Shown here: positions 7,900 to 20,787 of the stretch, in pieces
Layout of the letters: every line of letters starts with the position of its first letter
Numbering within the stretch: position 1 is the stretch's first letter
Assembly: GCF_014196255.1 (NCBI RefSeq)
Contig: NZ_JACIDH010000001.1
Span: 682,001-746,000 of the forward strand
Direction: 5' to 3'
Origin: Sphingomonas pseudosanguinis
Lineage (GTDB): Bacteria; Pseudomonadota; Alphaproteobacteria; Sphingomonadales; Sphingomonadaceae
Length of the DNA: 64,000 nucleotides
Notes under the pieces: generated by a model
What the model saw: the letters and a program-made list of their open reading frames with translations, nothing else
Told to the model about the DNA's origin: nothing
Database searches by the model: none
Translations under genes and position numbers: made by a program

Positions 7900-9405
7900 T
7901 CACCCCCCATACATCGCCATCGCATCCCGGCGGAACGCGGCCCCGCTGTCCGACCGGCTGTAGAACATATGCCCGCCCGGATAGACGTTCAGCGTCACCC
8001 GCTGCGCCACGCCGTAGCTCGGCATCTGGTCGACGATCAGCCGCGACGCGAAGTACGGGCAGGACAGATCGTCCCAGCCATGCACGATCATCACCTTCAT
8101 CTTCGGATCGTTGGCGATCGCCTTGCGCAGGTCGGTAACGGGCGTGTCCTCGGGCCGGCCGCGATCCCAGGCGGCGTTCACCTCATAGGACAGCGCGTGA
8201 TAGCGGGCATCGGTCTTCCAACCCACTTCGCGCGTCACGAAATCGACCATCGCGCTGGTCGTCGGCGCGATCAGCGAGTCGAGCAGCGGGTCGTTCGATT
8301 TCTGCTGCGACGACCAGGGGAAGGGGTCGAAGGCGGTGACGTTGGAGTCGTAGATGCTGCCGATCGTCGCGTCATTGCGGTGAATCTCGCGCAAATAGGT
8401 CCGCGTGTCGATCCGCCCGCCCAGCTTGCGAACGAGGGCGGGGTCGAGCCCGGTCAGCTCGGTGACGCGCGTCACCATCCGGTCGACCGCCTGGGTGTCG
8501 GACCGGCCACGCATCAGGTCGCGTAAGTAATCGCCGCGGGCATAGGCCTCGACCCCCGCCATGGCTTCCGGCGTCAGCTTGCCCTGACGCTCCAGTTGCG
8601 CGGCGGCCATCGAGGGCAGGTCGATCATCCACGGCAAGGGCGACAGCGCGGTGGCATCGTCGCCCGAGGCCGGGTCGAGATAGGGCGACACCATCACGAT
8701 GCCGTTGACGCCGACGCCGATCTGCGACTGAAGCTCATAGGCGATGCGCGGCGCGCGATAGCCGCCATAGCTTTCGCCCATGATGTATTTGGGTGAGCGC
8801 AGCCGCCCTTCCTTGACCAGCCAGTCATAGACGGTCTTGGACAGATACTTGATGTCCGGGTCGTTGGCGTAGAAAGCCTTTTTCGTCTCGCCCTCATCGA
8901 CCAGGCTGCGGCTGAAACCGGTGCCGATCGGATCGATGAAGACCAGATCGGTGAAGTCCAGCCAGCTATTGGCATTGTCGGTCGTGACCGGCGAGTCGGA
9001 GGGGGCATCGCCCTGCGCGCCGAACTGGACCCGCTTCGGCCCGACCGCGCCCATGTTGAGATAGACCGAGGCCGCCCCCGGCCCGCCGTTGAAGGCGAAG
9101 GTGACGGGGCGGCGGACATCGCCGCCGGGCACGGTATAGGCGGTATAGACGACCTGCCCGATCTCCTTGCCCTTGTCGTCGCGCACCGCGATCTTGCCCA
9201 CGGTGGCCTTGTAGCTGACCAGCTTGCCGCCGATCCGCGCGGTCTGGGTGATCGTCTTGTCGGCGGGCAGCGGCGGGCGCTTGCTGTCGTCGTCCTTGGT
9301 CTCGGTGGTCGTCTTGGTTTCGGTCTTCTCGGCCTTTTGCGCGACGGCGGGCGTCGCGCCGGCGGCGATCAGCAGCAGCGCGGACAGATGCAGGATTTTC
9401 GGCAC
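7900..9405 (-). CDS. exported S10 family serine carboxypeptidase-like protein
   Basis: 501 aa from a GTG at 9405, preceded by GGGGGAG. This start places a clean signal peptide (ending ATPAVAQ, about residue 23) at the N-terminus, so I prefer it to the ATG at 9474. NGGPGAAS (107-114) matches the oxyanion region, S212 lies in GESYGG, and the Asp in GWDD (about 445) and H479 in PGGHMF complete an S10 triad. A charged Lys/Thr/Asp stretch follows the signal peptide. It probably acts in the periplasm on peptides, though some bacterial members have unproven activity. Confidence 0.82.
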   Translation of the reverse strand: MPKILHLSALLLIAAGATPAVAQKAEKTETKTTTETKDDDSKRPPLPADKTITQTARIGGKLVSYKATVGKIAVRDDKGKEIGQVVYTAYTVPGGDVRRPVTFAFNGGPGAASVYLNMGAVGPKRVQFGAQGDAPSDSPVTTDNANSWLDFTDLVFIDPIGTGFSRSLVDEGETKKAFYANDPDIKYLSKTVYDWLVKEGRLRSPKYIMGESYGGYRAPRIAYELQSQIGVGVNGIVMVSPYLDPASGDDATALSPLPWMIDLPSMAAAQLERQGKLTPEAMAGVEAYARGDYLRDLMRGRSDTQAVDRMVTRVTELTGLDPALVRKLGGRIDTRTYLREIHRNDATIGSIYDSNVTAFDPFPWSSQQKSNDPLLDSLIAPTTSAMVDFVTREVGWKTDARYHALSYEVNAAWDRGRPEDTPVTDLRKAIANDPKMKVMIVHGWDDLSCPYFASRLIVDQMPSYGVAQRVTLNVYPGGHMFYSRSDSGAAFRRDAMAMYGG

Positions 9406-9532
9406 GTTCGGAAATACTCCCCCACGGACATTCGCTCGGCCGGGATCATGCGCCCAGTCCGCGCGTTCCCGCAACCCCGCCCCCTCGAAACCCGGACCGC
9501 CGCTTCCTATCTCGTCTCTGGCATTCCTCCCG

Positions 9533-9547
9533 GAACAGAAGTAGAAC
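9533..9547. promoter_or_regulatory. LexA (SOS) box before uvrA
   Basis: GAAC-AGAAGTA-GAAC is the reverse complement form of GTTC-N7-GTTC, the LexA operator described for alphaproteobacteria. It ends 7 bp before the uvrA ATG. Confidence 0.8.
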
Positions 9548-9554
9548 CTGCCCC

Positions 9555-12455
<2,901 letters not shown>

Positions 12456-12458
12456 CGA

Positions 12459-12598
12459 TCCTCCCCGGCACGGGGAGGGGGACCGCCGCCCAGCGGTGGT
12501 CGAGGGGGGCTTGCCGACAGGGATGCCTTATGTGGCGCTCCCCCTCCGTCAGCGCTTTGCGCCGCCAACTCGGCGTGCCGGGGAGGACCTGGTCCCGT
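12459..12598. repeat. family B inverted repeat, copy 2
   Basis: A stem pair with cores CCTCCCCGGCACGGGGAGG and GTGCCGGGGAGGA lies directly behind the uvrA stop. The internal segments ACCGCCGCCCAGCGGTGG and CCTCCGTCAGCGC are typical of the family. Confidence 0.75.
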
Positions 12599-12720
12599 GG
12601 CCTTCGACTTCGCTCAGGCTGAACGGGGCAGGGGGATGGGCCTGCGGTCCGTCGTAAAGGACGGAGGTTGGTTACCAGACAACCCCACCCCCGTTCGCAC
12701 TGAGCGAAGTCGAAGTGCAC
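12599..12720. repeat. family A inverted repeat, copy 3
   Basis: GCCTTCGACTTCGCTCAGG at 12600 is inverted relative to the CACTGAGCGAAGTCGAAG unit ending near 12716. It abuts family B copy 2, so the 379-bp gap between uvrA and the next gene is mostly repeat. The remaining 12721-12834 shows only a GAGAGAGGA ribosome site. Confidence 0.8.
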
Positions 12721-12834
12721 GCTCCGCCTTTGCTCCCGAACCAGCAAGCTCCCTCACACAAAACCCACTTAACATATCGCAACCTTTCCCCACGCCGCGC
12801 GCTTCCACCGGCATCACCCATGAGAGAGGATGTG

Positions 12835-13242
12835 ATGCGTGCACTGACACTCGGCCTGGTTGCGGCCGCGACTCTCGTTTCCGGTTGCTCGACCTATGGT
12901 GGTGGCCTGGGCGGCTTTGGCGGTCCCCGCTACGCCTATGACTATGACCGGCCCGATCCCGCTTATGGCGGCTATTATGCCGACCGCTATTATGTCGACA
13001 ATGCGCGTTACCGCGAGCGCCGTCTGGGTGCGAACGACCGCGTCTATGTCGGTCAGGACGGCCGCTATTATTGCCGCCGCAACGACGGCACCACCGGCCT
13101 GATCGTCGGCGGCATCGCGGGCGGTGCGCTGGGCGCGGCGATCACCTCGGGCGGTTCGCAGACGCTGGGTACGCTGCTCGGCGCGGCCGGCGGCGCGCTG
13201 GCGGGCCGTTCGATCGAGCGGAACAACGTCCGCTGCCGTTGA
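12835..13242 (+). CDS. glycine-zipper outer-membrane lipoprotein
   Basis: 135 aa from the ATG at 12835, with GAGAGAGGA upstream. The signal peptide ends in a lipobox (LVSGC). The middle is Tyr/Asp/Arg-rich, and the C-terminal part (TTGLIVGGIAGGALGAA onward) is a glycine-zipper hairpin of the kind found in SlyB/Rick_17kDa-like surface antigens. It is probably anchored in the outer membrane with a structural role. A terminator-like hairpin follows at 13271. Confidence 0.75.
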   Translation: MRALTLGLVAAATLVSGCSTYGGGLGGFGGPRYAYDYDRPDPAYGGYYADRYYVDNARYRERRLGANDRVYVGQDGRYYCRRNDGTTGLIVGGIAGGALGAAITSGGSQTLGTLLGAAGGALAGRSIERNNVRCR

Positions 13243-13270
13243 TCGACTGATCCGACCATCGGTCGTGAAG

Positions 13271-13315
13271 GGCCGACCAGTCTCCGCCGTTTCGGATGGG
13301 GCTGGCCGGCCTTTT
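13271..13315 (+). terminator. rho-independent terminator
   Basis: GGCCGACCAG pairs with CTGGCCGGCC (one wobble) across a 21-nt loop and is followed by TTTT, 29 bp past the lipoprotein stop. The remaining gap to 13525 shows no further gene. Confidence 0.6.
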
Positions 13316-13525
13316 CGCATTCGCATGAAGAGCCGGCCGGCCCGCTCTAAACGTGCAATTCATAGGCCTTGCGTGGCTACGCGAACTGCCGCCGCAAAGA
13401 TGAACGAACCGCGCCGACCTGCGACAATTGGTGACAGTTTTGCCGGTCCCTCGTCACAGCTTTGCGAATGGCCGTTCCCATATTGCGAAGCGGGCCAGTA
13501 TTCGCCCGTTTGCTATGGGAGTAAC

Positions 13526-13852
13526 ATGATGAAAGCCATGATCCTTGCGACGCTGGGCGTTGCCACCATCGCGGTTCCGACGATCGCCGAGGCGCAGCGC
13601 TGGACGCCGATCGCGCAGCGTCAGGTGCAGTTGGACCGCCGGATCGATCAGGGCATTCGCTCGGGCGCGCTCAACCGGCGCGAGGCGGTTCGCCTGCGTG
13701 GCGAACTGCGCCAGCTGAACCAGCTCGAATATCGCTATCGCCGTTCGGGCGGCGGGCTGTCCGTCTCGGAGCGTCGCGATCTCGACCGCCGCTATGACAT
13801 ACTGAGCCGTCAGGTCCGTTTCGAGAAGAACGACCGCAACTATCGCCGCTGA
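13526..13852 (+). CDS. small periplasmic protein, unknown
   Basis: 108 aa starting at the first of two consecutive ATGs, with GGGAGTAA upstream. A signal peptide (MMKAMILATLGVATIAVPTIAEA) is followed by a highly charged, probably helical domain rich in Arg, Leu and Gln. It is convergent with the wall hydrolase gene, 4 bp away. It resembles the many small Arg-rich exported proteins of sphingomonads; no function can be assigned. Confidence 0.65.
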   Translation: MMKAMILATLGVATIAVPTIAEAQRWTPIAQRQVQLDRRIDQGIRSGALNRREAVRLRGELRQLNQLEYRYRRSGGGLSVSERRDLDRRYDILSRQVRFEKNDRNYRR

Positions 13853-13856
13853 TCGG

Positions 13857-14882
13857 TCAGCGTGGTGCCGCGCCCGAACCCGTCGGGCGCGGTGCCTCGG
13901 CGGGGGTGAGGGGGCGGCCGCTGTCCTTCCACTTGTCGAGAATCTCCCCCGACCGGGCCAGGCGGTCGCTGATGATGGCGCCGCTGGTTGGCGCGGTCGG
14001 CGGTGAAGTCGGTGCGACGCGTGCCGTTGCGACTGGTGGCGTGGCGGCCGGCGTAGGAACTACCGGGGTCGGCAGTGCGGCGGGCAGATCGGCTGCCACG
14101 ACCTCTCTGGTCGATGGTGCGGTCGGGATCACCTCGCCACCGGTATAGCCACGCCCCATGGCGGCGGCGGTCCCCCAATAGCCCTTCCACCGATGAAACA
14201 GATGCGCGCCGACCATGTCGGTCATCACCATCGCCCGGTTCCAGGCCGGAGTGACCGCAAAGGTGTGGTAATGGGTGGCCAGACCCACCGGCGCATAGAC
14301 CCCGCCGGCAAGCGCGGCAGCGGCGATCTGCGCGGCGCGCGCCCAGCCGCCGGTCGCAGGGGTGCGCGACAACGCGCCGTCGCAGACGAAGCTGAACTGG
14401 CAATGCGCGCGCTCGACGCCCTGATAGACGACGCCGCAGACGCTGGCCGGGAAGGCGGGATGACGAACGCGGTTCAGCACCACCTGCGCCACCGCACGCT
14501 GCCCGTCGACGCTCTCGCCACCGGCTTCATAATAGATGGCGGCGGTCAGGCACTGCATTGCACGGGCACGGTCGATCGCGGCGGAGGCGCCCCAGCGAAA
14601 GGGCTTGGCGGCGACGACCGTCGCGTCGGTGCCGGCCGCACCGGGCGGGATCGGCAGGGCGGGGAGGGCGACCGTTCCCGTGCTGCCGTCCGAGGCGGGC
14701 AGGACGTCGCTACCCGGTGTGGGCATGGCGCCGGGCGATGATACGGCGCTGACGGCCGTCGCGCGATCGTCGCCCGGCCGCCCTGATCGCATGACGGCGA
14801 TGACACCGACGAGCAGCATCAGGCCCAGCAGGATTAGCCAGGCCTGGATCATCCGCCTTATCGTCCGCCTCGCCACCCGCAA
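13857..14882 (-). CDS. SleB-like cell wall hydrolase (Hydrolase_2)
   Basis: 341 aa. An Arg-rich start and one membrane segment (AWLILLGLMLLVGVIAV) suggest an inner-membrane anchor with a periplasmic catalytic domain. The domain shows the family landmarks AIYYEAGGES, a CQFSFVCDG segment, ATHYH and VGAHLFHRW. It should cleave peptidoglycan glycan strands. The C-terminus is Pro/Ala/Thr-rich and low complexity. The start is taken as the TTG at 14882, with GGAAGG upstream; the ATG at 14852 is an alternative that keeps the membrane segment. Confidence 0.82.
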   Translation of the reverse strand: MRVARRTIRRMIQAWLILLGLMLLVGVIAVMRSGRPGDDRATAVSAVSSPGAMPTPGSDVLPASDGSTGTVALPALPIPPGAAGTDATVVAAKPFRWGASAAIDRARAMQCLTAAIYYEAGGESVDGQRAVAQVVLNRVRHPAFPASVCGVVYQGVERAHCQFSFVCDGALSRTPATGGWARAAQIAAAALAGGVYAPVGLATHYHTFAVTPAWNRAMVMTDMVGAHLFHRWKGYWGTAAAMGRGYTGGEVIPTAPSTREVVAADLPAALPTPVVPTPAATPPVATARVAPTSPPTAPTSGAIISDRLARSGEILDKWKDSGRPLTPAEAPRPTGSGAAPR

Positions 14883-15011
14883 CGCGCTATCGCCCTTCCG
14901 ATCGATCCTTTCGCCGCAAAAGCGATAGGGGAGAGAGGGTTAAGGAATTCGCGTCATGCGGCCGCGCATGCCCCGTGCCCGATCGAAACCGGGCATGGAG
15001 TCATCGGGAGA

Positions 15012-17855
15012 TCAGCGCAGCTTCGGCGAGTCCAGATTGATCTGGCCCGCCGGGATCACCTCGACCTCCGGATGCGCCTGGCGGAGCGCGGGCAGGAACT
15101 GCTTGGCGTCGCCCACCACGATCACGCTCGCCGCCTTGGGATCGAGCAGCGCCGCGGCGTTCGTCTGGACCGCCGCCGGGTCGACCGCCTGGACGCGCGG
15201 GATATAGCGGCTCAGCTCGTCGAGCGGCACGCCCTGCAGCGTATAGCCCGCCAGGATGCTCGCCACGCCGTCGGTGGTTTCGATCGTGCGGCCGAAATTG
15301 CCGATCAGCACCGCCTGGCGCGTCTCCAGCTCGGCTGGCGCCACCGGCGCGGTGCCCAGCCGGCGCATCTCGGCGTCGATCAGCCCGACCACCTCGGCGG
15401 CGGAGGGGTTCTTGGTCTGGGTCCGTGCGGAGATCAGGCCGACATCGCGACCTGCCAGCACCGAGCTACCCGCGCCGTACGCCAGGCCGCGCTTGATACG
15501 GATTTCCTGGTTCAGCCGCGAAGAGAAGCCGCCGCCCAGCACCGTATTGGCGACCGCCAGCGGATAATAGCGCTCGTCGGCGCGACGGATGCCGGGACGT
15601 GCGACGACGACGCCGGCCTGTCCGGCATCGGGCATGTCGACGACGATGACGCGCGGGGCGGGGAAGGCGGGCTCAGCCGACGTCGCGGCCGTTGCCGCGC
15701 CGGCGGCGCGCCACTGGCCAAGGTGCTTTTCCGCCAGCAACCGCGCCTGGGCCGGCGTCACGTCACCCACCAGCAACAGGGTCGCCTGACCGGGCTTCCA
15801 GCTGCGCGCATAGGCGGCGGTCAGGTCGGCGCGGGTCAGCCCCTTCAGTGAGGTCGGCGTGCTGACCTGACCATAGGCACGGGTGCCGTACACGACGCGG
15901 TCGGCGACCATGCCCGACAGCTGTGCGGGGTTCTTCATCGCGACGTTCAGCCCGTCGATCGTCTGGCTGCGCGCGCGCTCGATCTCAGCGGGGGCGAAGG
16001 TCGGGCGGGTGGCGACATCGGCCAGGATGGTCATCGCGGTATCCACCTGCGCCGAGGGCACGGTCAGGTCGATGCTGGCGCCGTCATCCGACGCGCTGCT
16101 CTCGATCGAGCCGCCCAGGCTTTCGACCGCGCGCGCGATCTCGGTCGCCGAGCGGGTCTGCGTGCCCTTGGTCATCAGGTCGGCGGCCAGGCTGCTGGCA
16201 CCCGCCTTGCCCGCCGGATCGGTCGCGGACCCGCCCAGCGCCACCAGCGAGGCGGTGACGAGCGGTAGGTCGTGCCGCTCGACCGTCACGACGCGGATGC
16301 CGTTGGACAGGGTGGCGACGACCGGCTGCGGCAAAGTGGGCGCGATCGGCGCGCCGGGGGCGGGGGGCAGGATGCGCTGTCCCTCGGGCGCGGGCGTCAC
16401 CACTGCGATATTGGCGGGCGGGGTGAGCGCGGCGACCTGCACCGTCGGCGCGATGGCGATCGGCGTGTCGGTGGTGCCGGCGGGCTTGCCCTCGGCCGGC
16501 AGGTAGCGGATCGTCGCGCTCTGCTGGTCCTTGAGATATTCGCGCGCCACCCGCTGCACATCGGCGGCGGTGACGGTCTGGATCGCGGCGATCTGGCGAT
16601 CGGCGGCGGTGGGATCGCCGTTCACGATCACGCTGTTGGCGATCAGGCTGGCCTTGCCCTCCGCCGTCTCGCGCTGCTTGAGCGCGGAGGTGAGCAGCTC
16701 GTTCTTCGCCTCGGCCAGTTCGGCGGGGGAGACGGCCGTATCGCGCACGCGCGCGATCTCGCGCTTCAGCGCCGCTTCGCCCTCGGCCGCCGTCTTGCCG
16801 CTGGCCAGCATCGCATAGGCGACGAAATTGCCGGTCGACTGCTTGGTGTCGAGGAAGGTCGAGGCCGACTGCGCCAGCTGGTCGCGGTAGACGAGGCTCT
16901 CGTACAGGCGCGAGCTTTCGCCCGCCGACAGAATGGCGTTCAGCACCATCAGCGCGGGCGTGTCCGCGCTGCGCTCAGGGGGTACGTGATAGCTGATGAG
17001 GACCGCCGGCAGCGGCGTATTCGCCTCATAGACGGTGCGCGACACCGCGGCCGTGCGGGCCGGCTCCTGCACCGTCACGCGCGGGATGGGCGCCGAGGGG
17101 CGCTTGATGTTCGCGAAATATTCGTCGACCCAGCGGTCCAGCTGCGCAGGGTCGAAATTGCCCGATACGACCAGCACCGCATTGTCGGGGCGGTAATAGG
17201 TGGCGTGGAAGGCGCGGACATCGTCGATGCCGGCCGATTCCAGTTCCTCTAGGCTGCCGATGCCCGGCCGCGCATAGGGATGCACCGAATAGGCGAGCTT
17301 GGGATAGTAGATGGAGAACAGCTTGCCATAGGGCTGGGCGAGGGTGCGCTGGCGCAGTTCCTCCTTCACTACGTCGCGTTCGCTGGCGAAGCTCTTGGGC
17401 TCGACGACCAGCGCGGCCATGCGGTCGGCTTCCGCGAACAGCAGGCGCTGCAGGTGGTTGGCGGGCACCACCTCGTAATAATTGGTATAGTCGTCGGCGG
17501 TGGAGGCGTTGTTATAGCCGCCGACATCCTCGGTCAGGCGATCCATCTGTTCGGGGACGAGGTTCCTCGTCGCCTTGAACATCAGATGCTCGAACATGTG
17601 CGCGAAGCCCGAGCGGCCCTTGGGATCGTCCTTCGACCCGACATCATACCAGACCTGGACAGAGACGTTGGGCGTCGTCGTGTCGCGAATGGCATAGACG
17701 CGCAAGCCATTGGGCAGGGTGCGCGTGCTGAAGTCGATCGGCTTCACGCTTTCCGTGCGTGCTCCCGTGGCCGTTTGCGGCGGAGCACTCTGCGCCCCGG
17801 CCAGAGTGGGAAGGGCGGCGACGCCGAGCAGGAGCGCGGCACGGAAAAGGCGCAT
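15012..17855 (-). CDS. M16 family zinc protease, two-domain fused form
   Basis: 947 aa with a signal peptide (ending LAGAQ), so periplasmic or outer-membrane associated. The N-terminal half has the inverted zinc motif H86-M-F-E89-H90 plus a downstream Glu near 166 (VKEEL). The C-terminal half (from about residue 510) repeats the M16 fold without HxxEH, as in inactive partner domains. Both halves, normally two subunits in PqqL/YmxG-type pairs, are fused here. A Pro-rich linker near 490-510 joins them. The substrates are probably unfolded peptides. Confidence 0.88.
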   Translation of the reverse strand: MRLFRAALLLGVAALPTLAGAQSAPPQTATGARTESVKPIDFSTRTLPNGLRVYAIRDTTTPNVSVQVWYDVGSKDDPKGRSGFAHMFEHLMFKATRNLVPEQMDRLTEDVGGYNNASTADDYTNYYEVVPANHLQRLLFAEADRMAALVVEPKSFASERDVVKEELRQRTLAQPYGKLFSIYYPKLAYSVHPYARPGIGSLEELESAGIDDVRAFHATYYRPDNAVLVVSGNFDPAQLDRWVDEYFANIKRPSAPIPRVTVQEPARTAAVSRTVYEANTPLPAVLISYHVPPERSADTPALMVLNAILSAGESSRLYESLVYRDQLAQSASTFLDTKQSTGNFVAYAMLASGKTAAEGEAALKREIARVRDTAVSPAELAEAKNELLTSALKQRETAEGKASLIANSVIVNGDPTAADRQIAAIQTVTAADVQRVAREYLKDQQSATIRYLPAEGKPAGTTDTPIAIAPTVQVAALTPPANIAVVTPAPEGQRILPPAPGAPIAPTLPQPVVATLSNGIRVVTVERHDLPLVTASLVALGGSATDPAGKAGASSLAADLMTKGTQTRSATEIARAVESLGGSIESSASDDGASIDLTVPSAQVDTAMTILADVATRPTFAPAEIERARSQTIDGLNVAMKNPAQLSGMVADRVVYGTRAYGQVSTPTSLKGLTRADLTAAYARSWKPGQATLLLVGDVTPAQARLLAEKHLGQWRAAGAATAATSAEPAFPAPRVIVVDMPDAGQAGVVVARPGIRRADERYYPLAVANTVLGGGFSSRLNQEIRIKRGLAYGAGSSVLAGRDVGLISARTQTKNPSAAEVVGLIDAEMRRLGTAPVAPAELETRQAVLIGNFGRTIETTDGVASILAGYTLQGVPLDELSRYIPRVQAVDPAAVQTNAAALLDPKAASVIVVGDAKQFLPALRQAHPEVEVIPAGQINLDSPKLR

Positions 17856-17880
17856 GAAGACCCTCTTTATGGTTTGCGGA

Positions 17881-18093
17881 TTACTTGGACTTGTTGCGCG
17901 TGCCGTACAGCACGGCGGCGGCGATCGCGGCCGAACCGATGCCGACGCCCAGCCCGATCTTGCCCATCGGCCAGTTGCGCGTCTTGTCCTTTACCGAGGC
18001 GGCGGTCGCTTCGGCGGCGGCGACGGCGTGGTCCTTGGCCTCCTTGGCAGCGGCGAGGATCTCGTTGGGGGCGTCTTCGGTGTGATCGGTCAT
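17881..18093 (-). CDS. small single-pass membrane protein
   Basis: 70 aa with a GGAGAG ribosome site. The acidic, Ala-rich helical N-half (AAAKEAKDHAVAAAEA) resembles stress-type YtxH/CsbD-like proteins and is followed by one membrane segment (GKIGLGVGIGSAAIAAAVLY) and a basic tail. It lies 23 bp after tgt and 25 bp before the M16 gene on the same strand. Function unknown. Confidence 0.6.
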   Translation of the reverse strand: MTDHTEDAPNEILAAAKEAKDHAVAAAEATAASVKDKTRNWPMGKIGLGVGIGSAAIAAAVLYGTRNKSK

Positions 18094-18116
18094 GTTACTC
18101 TCCTACTATCCCCGGA

Positions 18117-19247
18117 TTACTGGCCGGCAGCGTAGCGCGCCCGGAAGTCGTCCGCAAAGGCCGTGAGGCGCCCTTCGGCGATCGCGGCGCGCAGATCGGC
18201 CATCATCTGCTGGTAGAACCAGATATTATGCTCGGTCATCAGCATCGCGCCCAGGATTTCGCCTGCGCGGACCAGATGGTGCAGATAGGCGCGGCTCCAG
18301 GTCGTACAGACCGGGCAGCCACAGGCGGGGTCGAGCGGCCCCTGATCCTCGGCGAAGCGCGCGTTGCGGATGTTGATCGGGCCCTGGCGCGTAAAGGCCT
18401 GCCCCGTGCGGCCTGAGCGGGTCGGTAGTACGCAGTCGAACATGTCGACCCCGCGCTCGACCGCGCCGACGATGTCGGTCGGCTTGCCCACGCCCATCAG
18501 ATAGCGCGGCTTTTCCACCGGCAACTGGCCCGGCGCGAAGTCGAGGCAGCCGAACATCGCCTCCTGCCCCTCGCCGACCGCGAGGCCGCCGATCGCATAG
18601 CCGTCGAAGCCGATGTCGATCAGCGCGTCGGCCGAGCTCTTGCGGAACCCCTCGTCCAGCGCGCCCTGCTGGATACCGAAGATCGCATTGTCCTCGGCAT
18701 GCTGGCCGCCCGCGTCGAAGGCATCGCGGCTGCGCTTGGCCCACCGCATCGAGCGTTCCATCGCGCTGGCCTGTACCTCGCGGGTCGAGGTGGTCGGGAC
18801 CAGTTCGTCGAACGCCATGACGATGTTCGAGCCCAGCAGCCGCTGGATCTCGATCGAGCGTTCGGGGCTGAGCAGATGGCGCGTGCCGTCCAAGTGGCTC
18901 TTGAACGCCACGCCGTCCTCGGACCGCTTGGTCAGCTCAGCCAGGCTCATCACCTGATAACCGCCCGAGTCGGTCAGGATCGGCCGGTCCCAGCCCATGA
19001 AACCGTGCAGGCCGCCCAGTCGGTTCACCCGCTCCGCACCGGGGCGCAGCATCAGGTGATAGGTGTTGCCGAGGATGATGTCCGCACCGCTCGCGCGTAC
19101 GTCGCCGGGCTTCATCGCCTTGACGGTGGCGGCGGTGCCGACGGGCATGAAGGCGGGGGTGCGGATCTCGCCCCGCTTCATGGTGATGGTGCCGGTGCGG
19201 GCGCGGCCGTCGGTGGCGTGGATGTCGAACGAAAAGCGGGCGGTCAT
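18117..19247 (-). CDS. tgt: queuine/preQ1 tRNA-guanine transglycosylase
   Basis: 376 aa. It exchanges G34 for preQ1 in tRNAs with GUN anticodons. The proton-acceptor Asp lies in LTDSGG (D93), the nucleophile segment is in DCVLPTR, and the zinc site is CGCPVC with a following His (YLHHL). Its ATG overlaps the stop of the EF-hand gene (ATGA), indicating translational coupling in the queA-EF-hand-tgt unit. Full length for the family. Confidence 0.97.
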   Translation of the reverse strand: MTARFSFDIHATDGRARTGTITMKRGEIRTPAFMPVGTAATVKAMKPGDVRASGADIILGNTYHLMLRPGAERVNRLGGLHGFMGWDRPILTDSGGYQVMSLAELTKRSEDGVAFKSHLDGTRHLLSPERSIEIQRLLGSNIVMAFDELVPTTSTREVQASAMERSMRWAKRSRDAFDAGGQHAEDNAIFGIQQGALDEGFRKSSADALIDIGFDGYAIGGLAVGEGQEAMFGCLDFAPGQLPVEKPRYLMGVGKPTDIVGAVERGVDMFDCVLPTRSGRTGQAFTRQGPINIRNARFAEDQGPLDPACGCPVCTTWSRAYLHHLVRAGEILGAMLMTEHNIWFYQQMMADLRAAIAEGRLTAFADDFRARYAAGQ

Positions 19248-19753
19248 TTTCTGTCTCTGGGGCGCTCGCCCTTGGGGCGGAGCGGGCCGGTCGGGCCATT
19301 GGCGTCGACGGCGGTGGTACGGATGGTCAGCGCTTCGGCCCGGCTGATCGCGCCGTCACGGTCGCGATCGAAGCGGGAGAAGAGCCGCGAGAAATGCGCC
19401 TGCAATTCGAGCAGGGTGATGCGGTTGTCATTGTCCTTATCGACATCGAACGGGCTGGGCAGCGCGTTGCGGTCGCCCAGCCAGCGCTCGGCCCAGTCGG
19501 CGAACTGGAGATAGCCGAGCGAACCGGCGTGCGCGGTATCGATCGCGTCGAACGAGCGCTTCACGCCCGCCTCCATCTCCTCGCGGCTGGTCTTGCCGTC
19601 GCCATCGGCGTCGAGCGTCGCGATCATCATCGCCACCGGCTCGACCACCATGGTGGCGGGCGTCTGCGCAAAGGGCTTGGGCGGCGCGGTGACGGTCACC
19701 GTTTCGTTCGCCCCCGGCGTCGCCGCCTGGAGCAGCAGCGCCAGCAGGATCAC
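19244..19753 (-). CDS. EF-hand calcium-binding protein between queA and tgt
   Basis: 169 aa from a GTG at 19753 that overlaps the queA stop by 4 nt (GTGA). The N-terminus is hydrophobic ([14 protein letters not shown]), a probable signal peptide. Three canonical EF loops are seen: [12 protein letters not shown] (48-59), [12 protein letters not shown] (105-116) and [12 protein letters not shown] (129-140), with a degenerate one near 72. Calcium binding in the periplasm is likely, and a direct role in tRNA modification is not. Its place between queA and tgt, with 4-nt overlaps at both ends, is the odd feature. Confidence 0.85.
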   Translation of the reverse strand: MILLALLLQAATPGANETVTVTAPPKPFAQTPATMVVEPVAMMIATLDADGDGKTSREEMEAGVKRSFDAIDTAHAGSLGYLQFADWAERWLGDRNALPSPFDVDKDNDNRITLLELQAHFSRLFSRFDRDRDGAISRAEALTIRTTAVDANGPTGPLRPKGERPRDRK

Positions 19754-20787
19754 GAGGACCGCCCCGGCAACAGCAGCGAGGCGTCGCCATAGGAGTAGAA
19801 GCGATAGTCGTGTCCGATCGCATGGGCATAGGCCGACTGCATCCGCTCCAGCCCCATCAGCGCGGAGACCAGCATGAACAGCGTCGAGCGCGGCAGATGG
19901 AAATTGGTCATCAGCCCGTCGATGCCGCGAAAACGATAGCCCGGCGTGATGAAGATCGCGGTGTCGCCTTCGAACGGACGGATCACGCCGTCTTCTCCGG
20001 CCGCGCTCTCGATCAGGCGCAGCGAGGTGGTGCCGACCGCGATCACCCGGCCGCCGCGTGCCTTCACCGCGTTCAGCCGGTCGGCGGTGGCGGCGTCGAT
20101 GCGGCCCCATTCGGCGTGCATCTTGTGGTCGACCGTATCCTCGGCCTTGACCGGCAGGAAGGTGCCCGCGCCGACATGCAGCGTCAGCGTGGCATGCTCG
20201 ATCCCCGCCGCCGCCAGCGATTCCAGCAAGCCGGGCGTGAAGTGCAGCGCCGCCGTGGGCGCGGCGACCGCGCCCGGTTCGTTGGCGAACATCGTCTGAT
20301 AGTCGTCGGCGTCCTTCTCGGTCACGCCACGCTTCTGCGCGATATAGGGCGGCAGCGGCATGGTGCCGGCGCGTTCCAGCAGCAGTTCGACCGGCTCGTC
20401 GCCGGCGAAGTCCAGCGCGAAGCTGCCATCCTCTGCGCGGTCATTGGCGGTCGCGTTGACGCCCGCGCCGAAGTCGATGACGTCGCCTTCGCGCAGGCGC
20501 TTGGCGTTGCGGATGAAGGCGCGCCAGCGGCGGGTGCCCTCGCGCTTGTGCAGCGTCGCGCCGATCTTGGCGTCGCCGCGCGTGCCCTGCAACTGGGCGG
20601 GGATCACGCGCGTGTCGTTGAAGACCAGCAGATCGCCGGGGCGCAGCGCGGCGGGCAGGGCGCTCACCCGCTCGTCACGGGTGGCGTCACCGTCGAGGAC
20701 CAGCATCCGCGCCGAGTCGCGCGGCGATGCCGGATAGAGCGCGATCCGCTCGGGCGGCAGCGCGAAGTCGAAGAGATCTACGTTCAC
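19750..20787 (-). CDS. queA: S-adenosylmethionine:tRNA ribosyltransferase-isomerase
   Basis: 345 aa. It transfers the ribosyl part of SAM to preQ1-tRNA to give epoxyqueuosine. It shows the family start ([17 protein letters not shown]), [11 protein letters not shown] and the [10 protein letters not shown] terminus. The start is a GTG at 20787 overlapping the cyclophilin stop (GTGA). Its product is the substrate of QueG, encoded at 54572-55621. Confidence 0.96.
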   Translation of the reverse strand: MNVDLFDFALPPERIALYPASPRDSARMLVLDGDATRDERVSALPAALRPGDLLVFNDTRVIPAQLQGTRGDAKIGATLHKREGTRRWRAFIRNAKRLREGDVIDFGAGVNATANDRAEDGSFALDFAGDEPVELLLERAGTMPLPPYIAQKRGVTEKDADDYQTMFANEPGAVAAPTAALHFTPGLLESLAAAGIEHATLTLHVGAGTFLPVKAEDTVDHKMHAEWGRIDAATADRLNAVKARGGRVIAVGTTSLRLIESAAGEDGVIRPFEGDTAIFITPGYRFRGIDGLMTNFHLPRSTLFMLVSALMGLERMQSAYAHAIGHDYRFYSYGDASLLLPGRSS

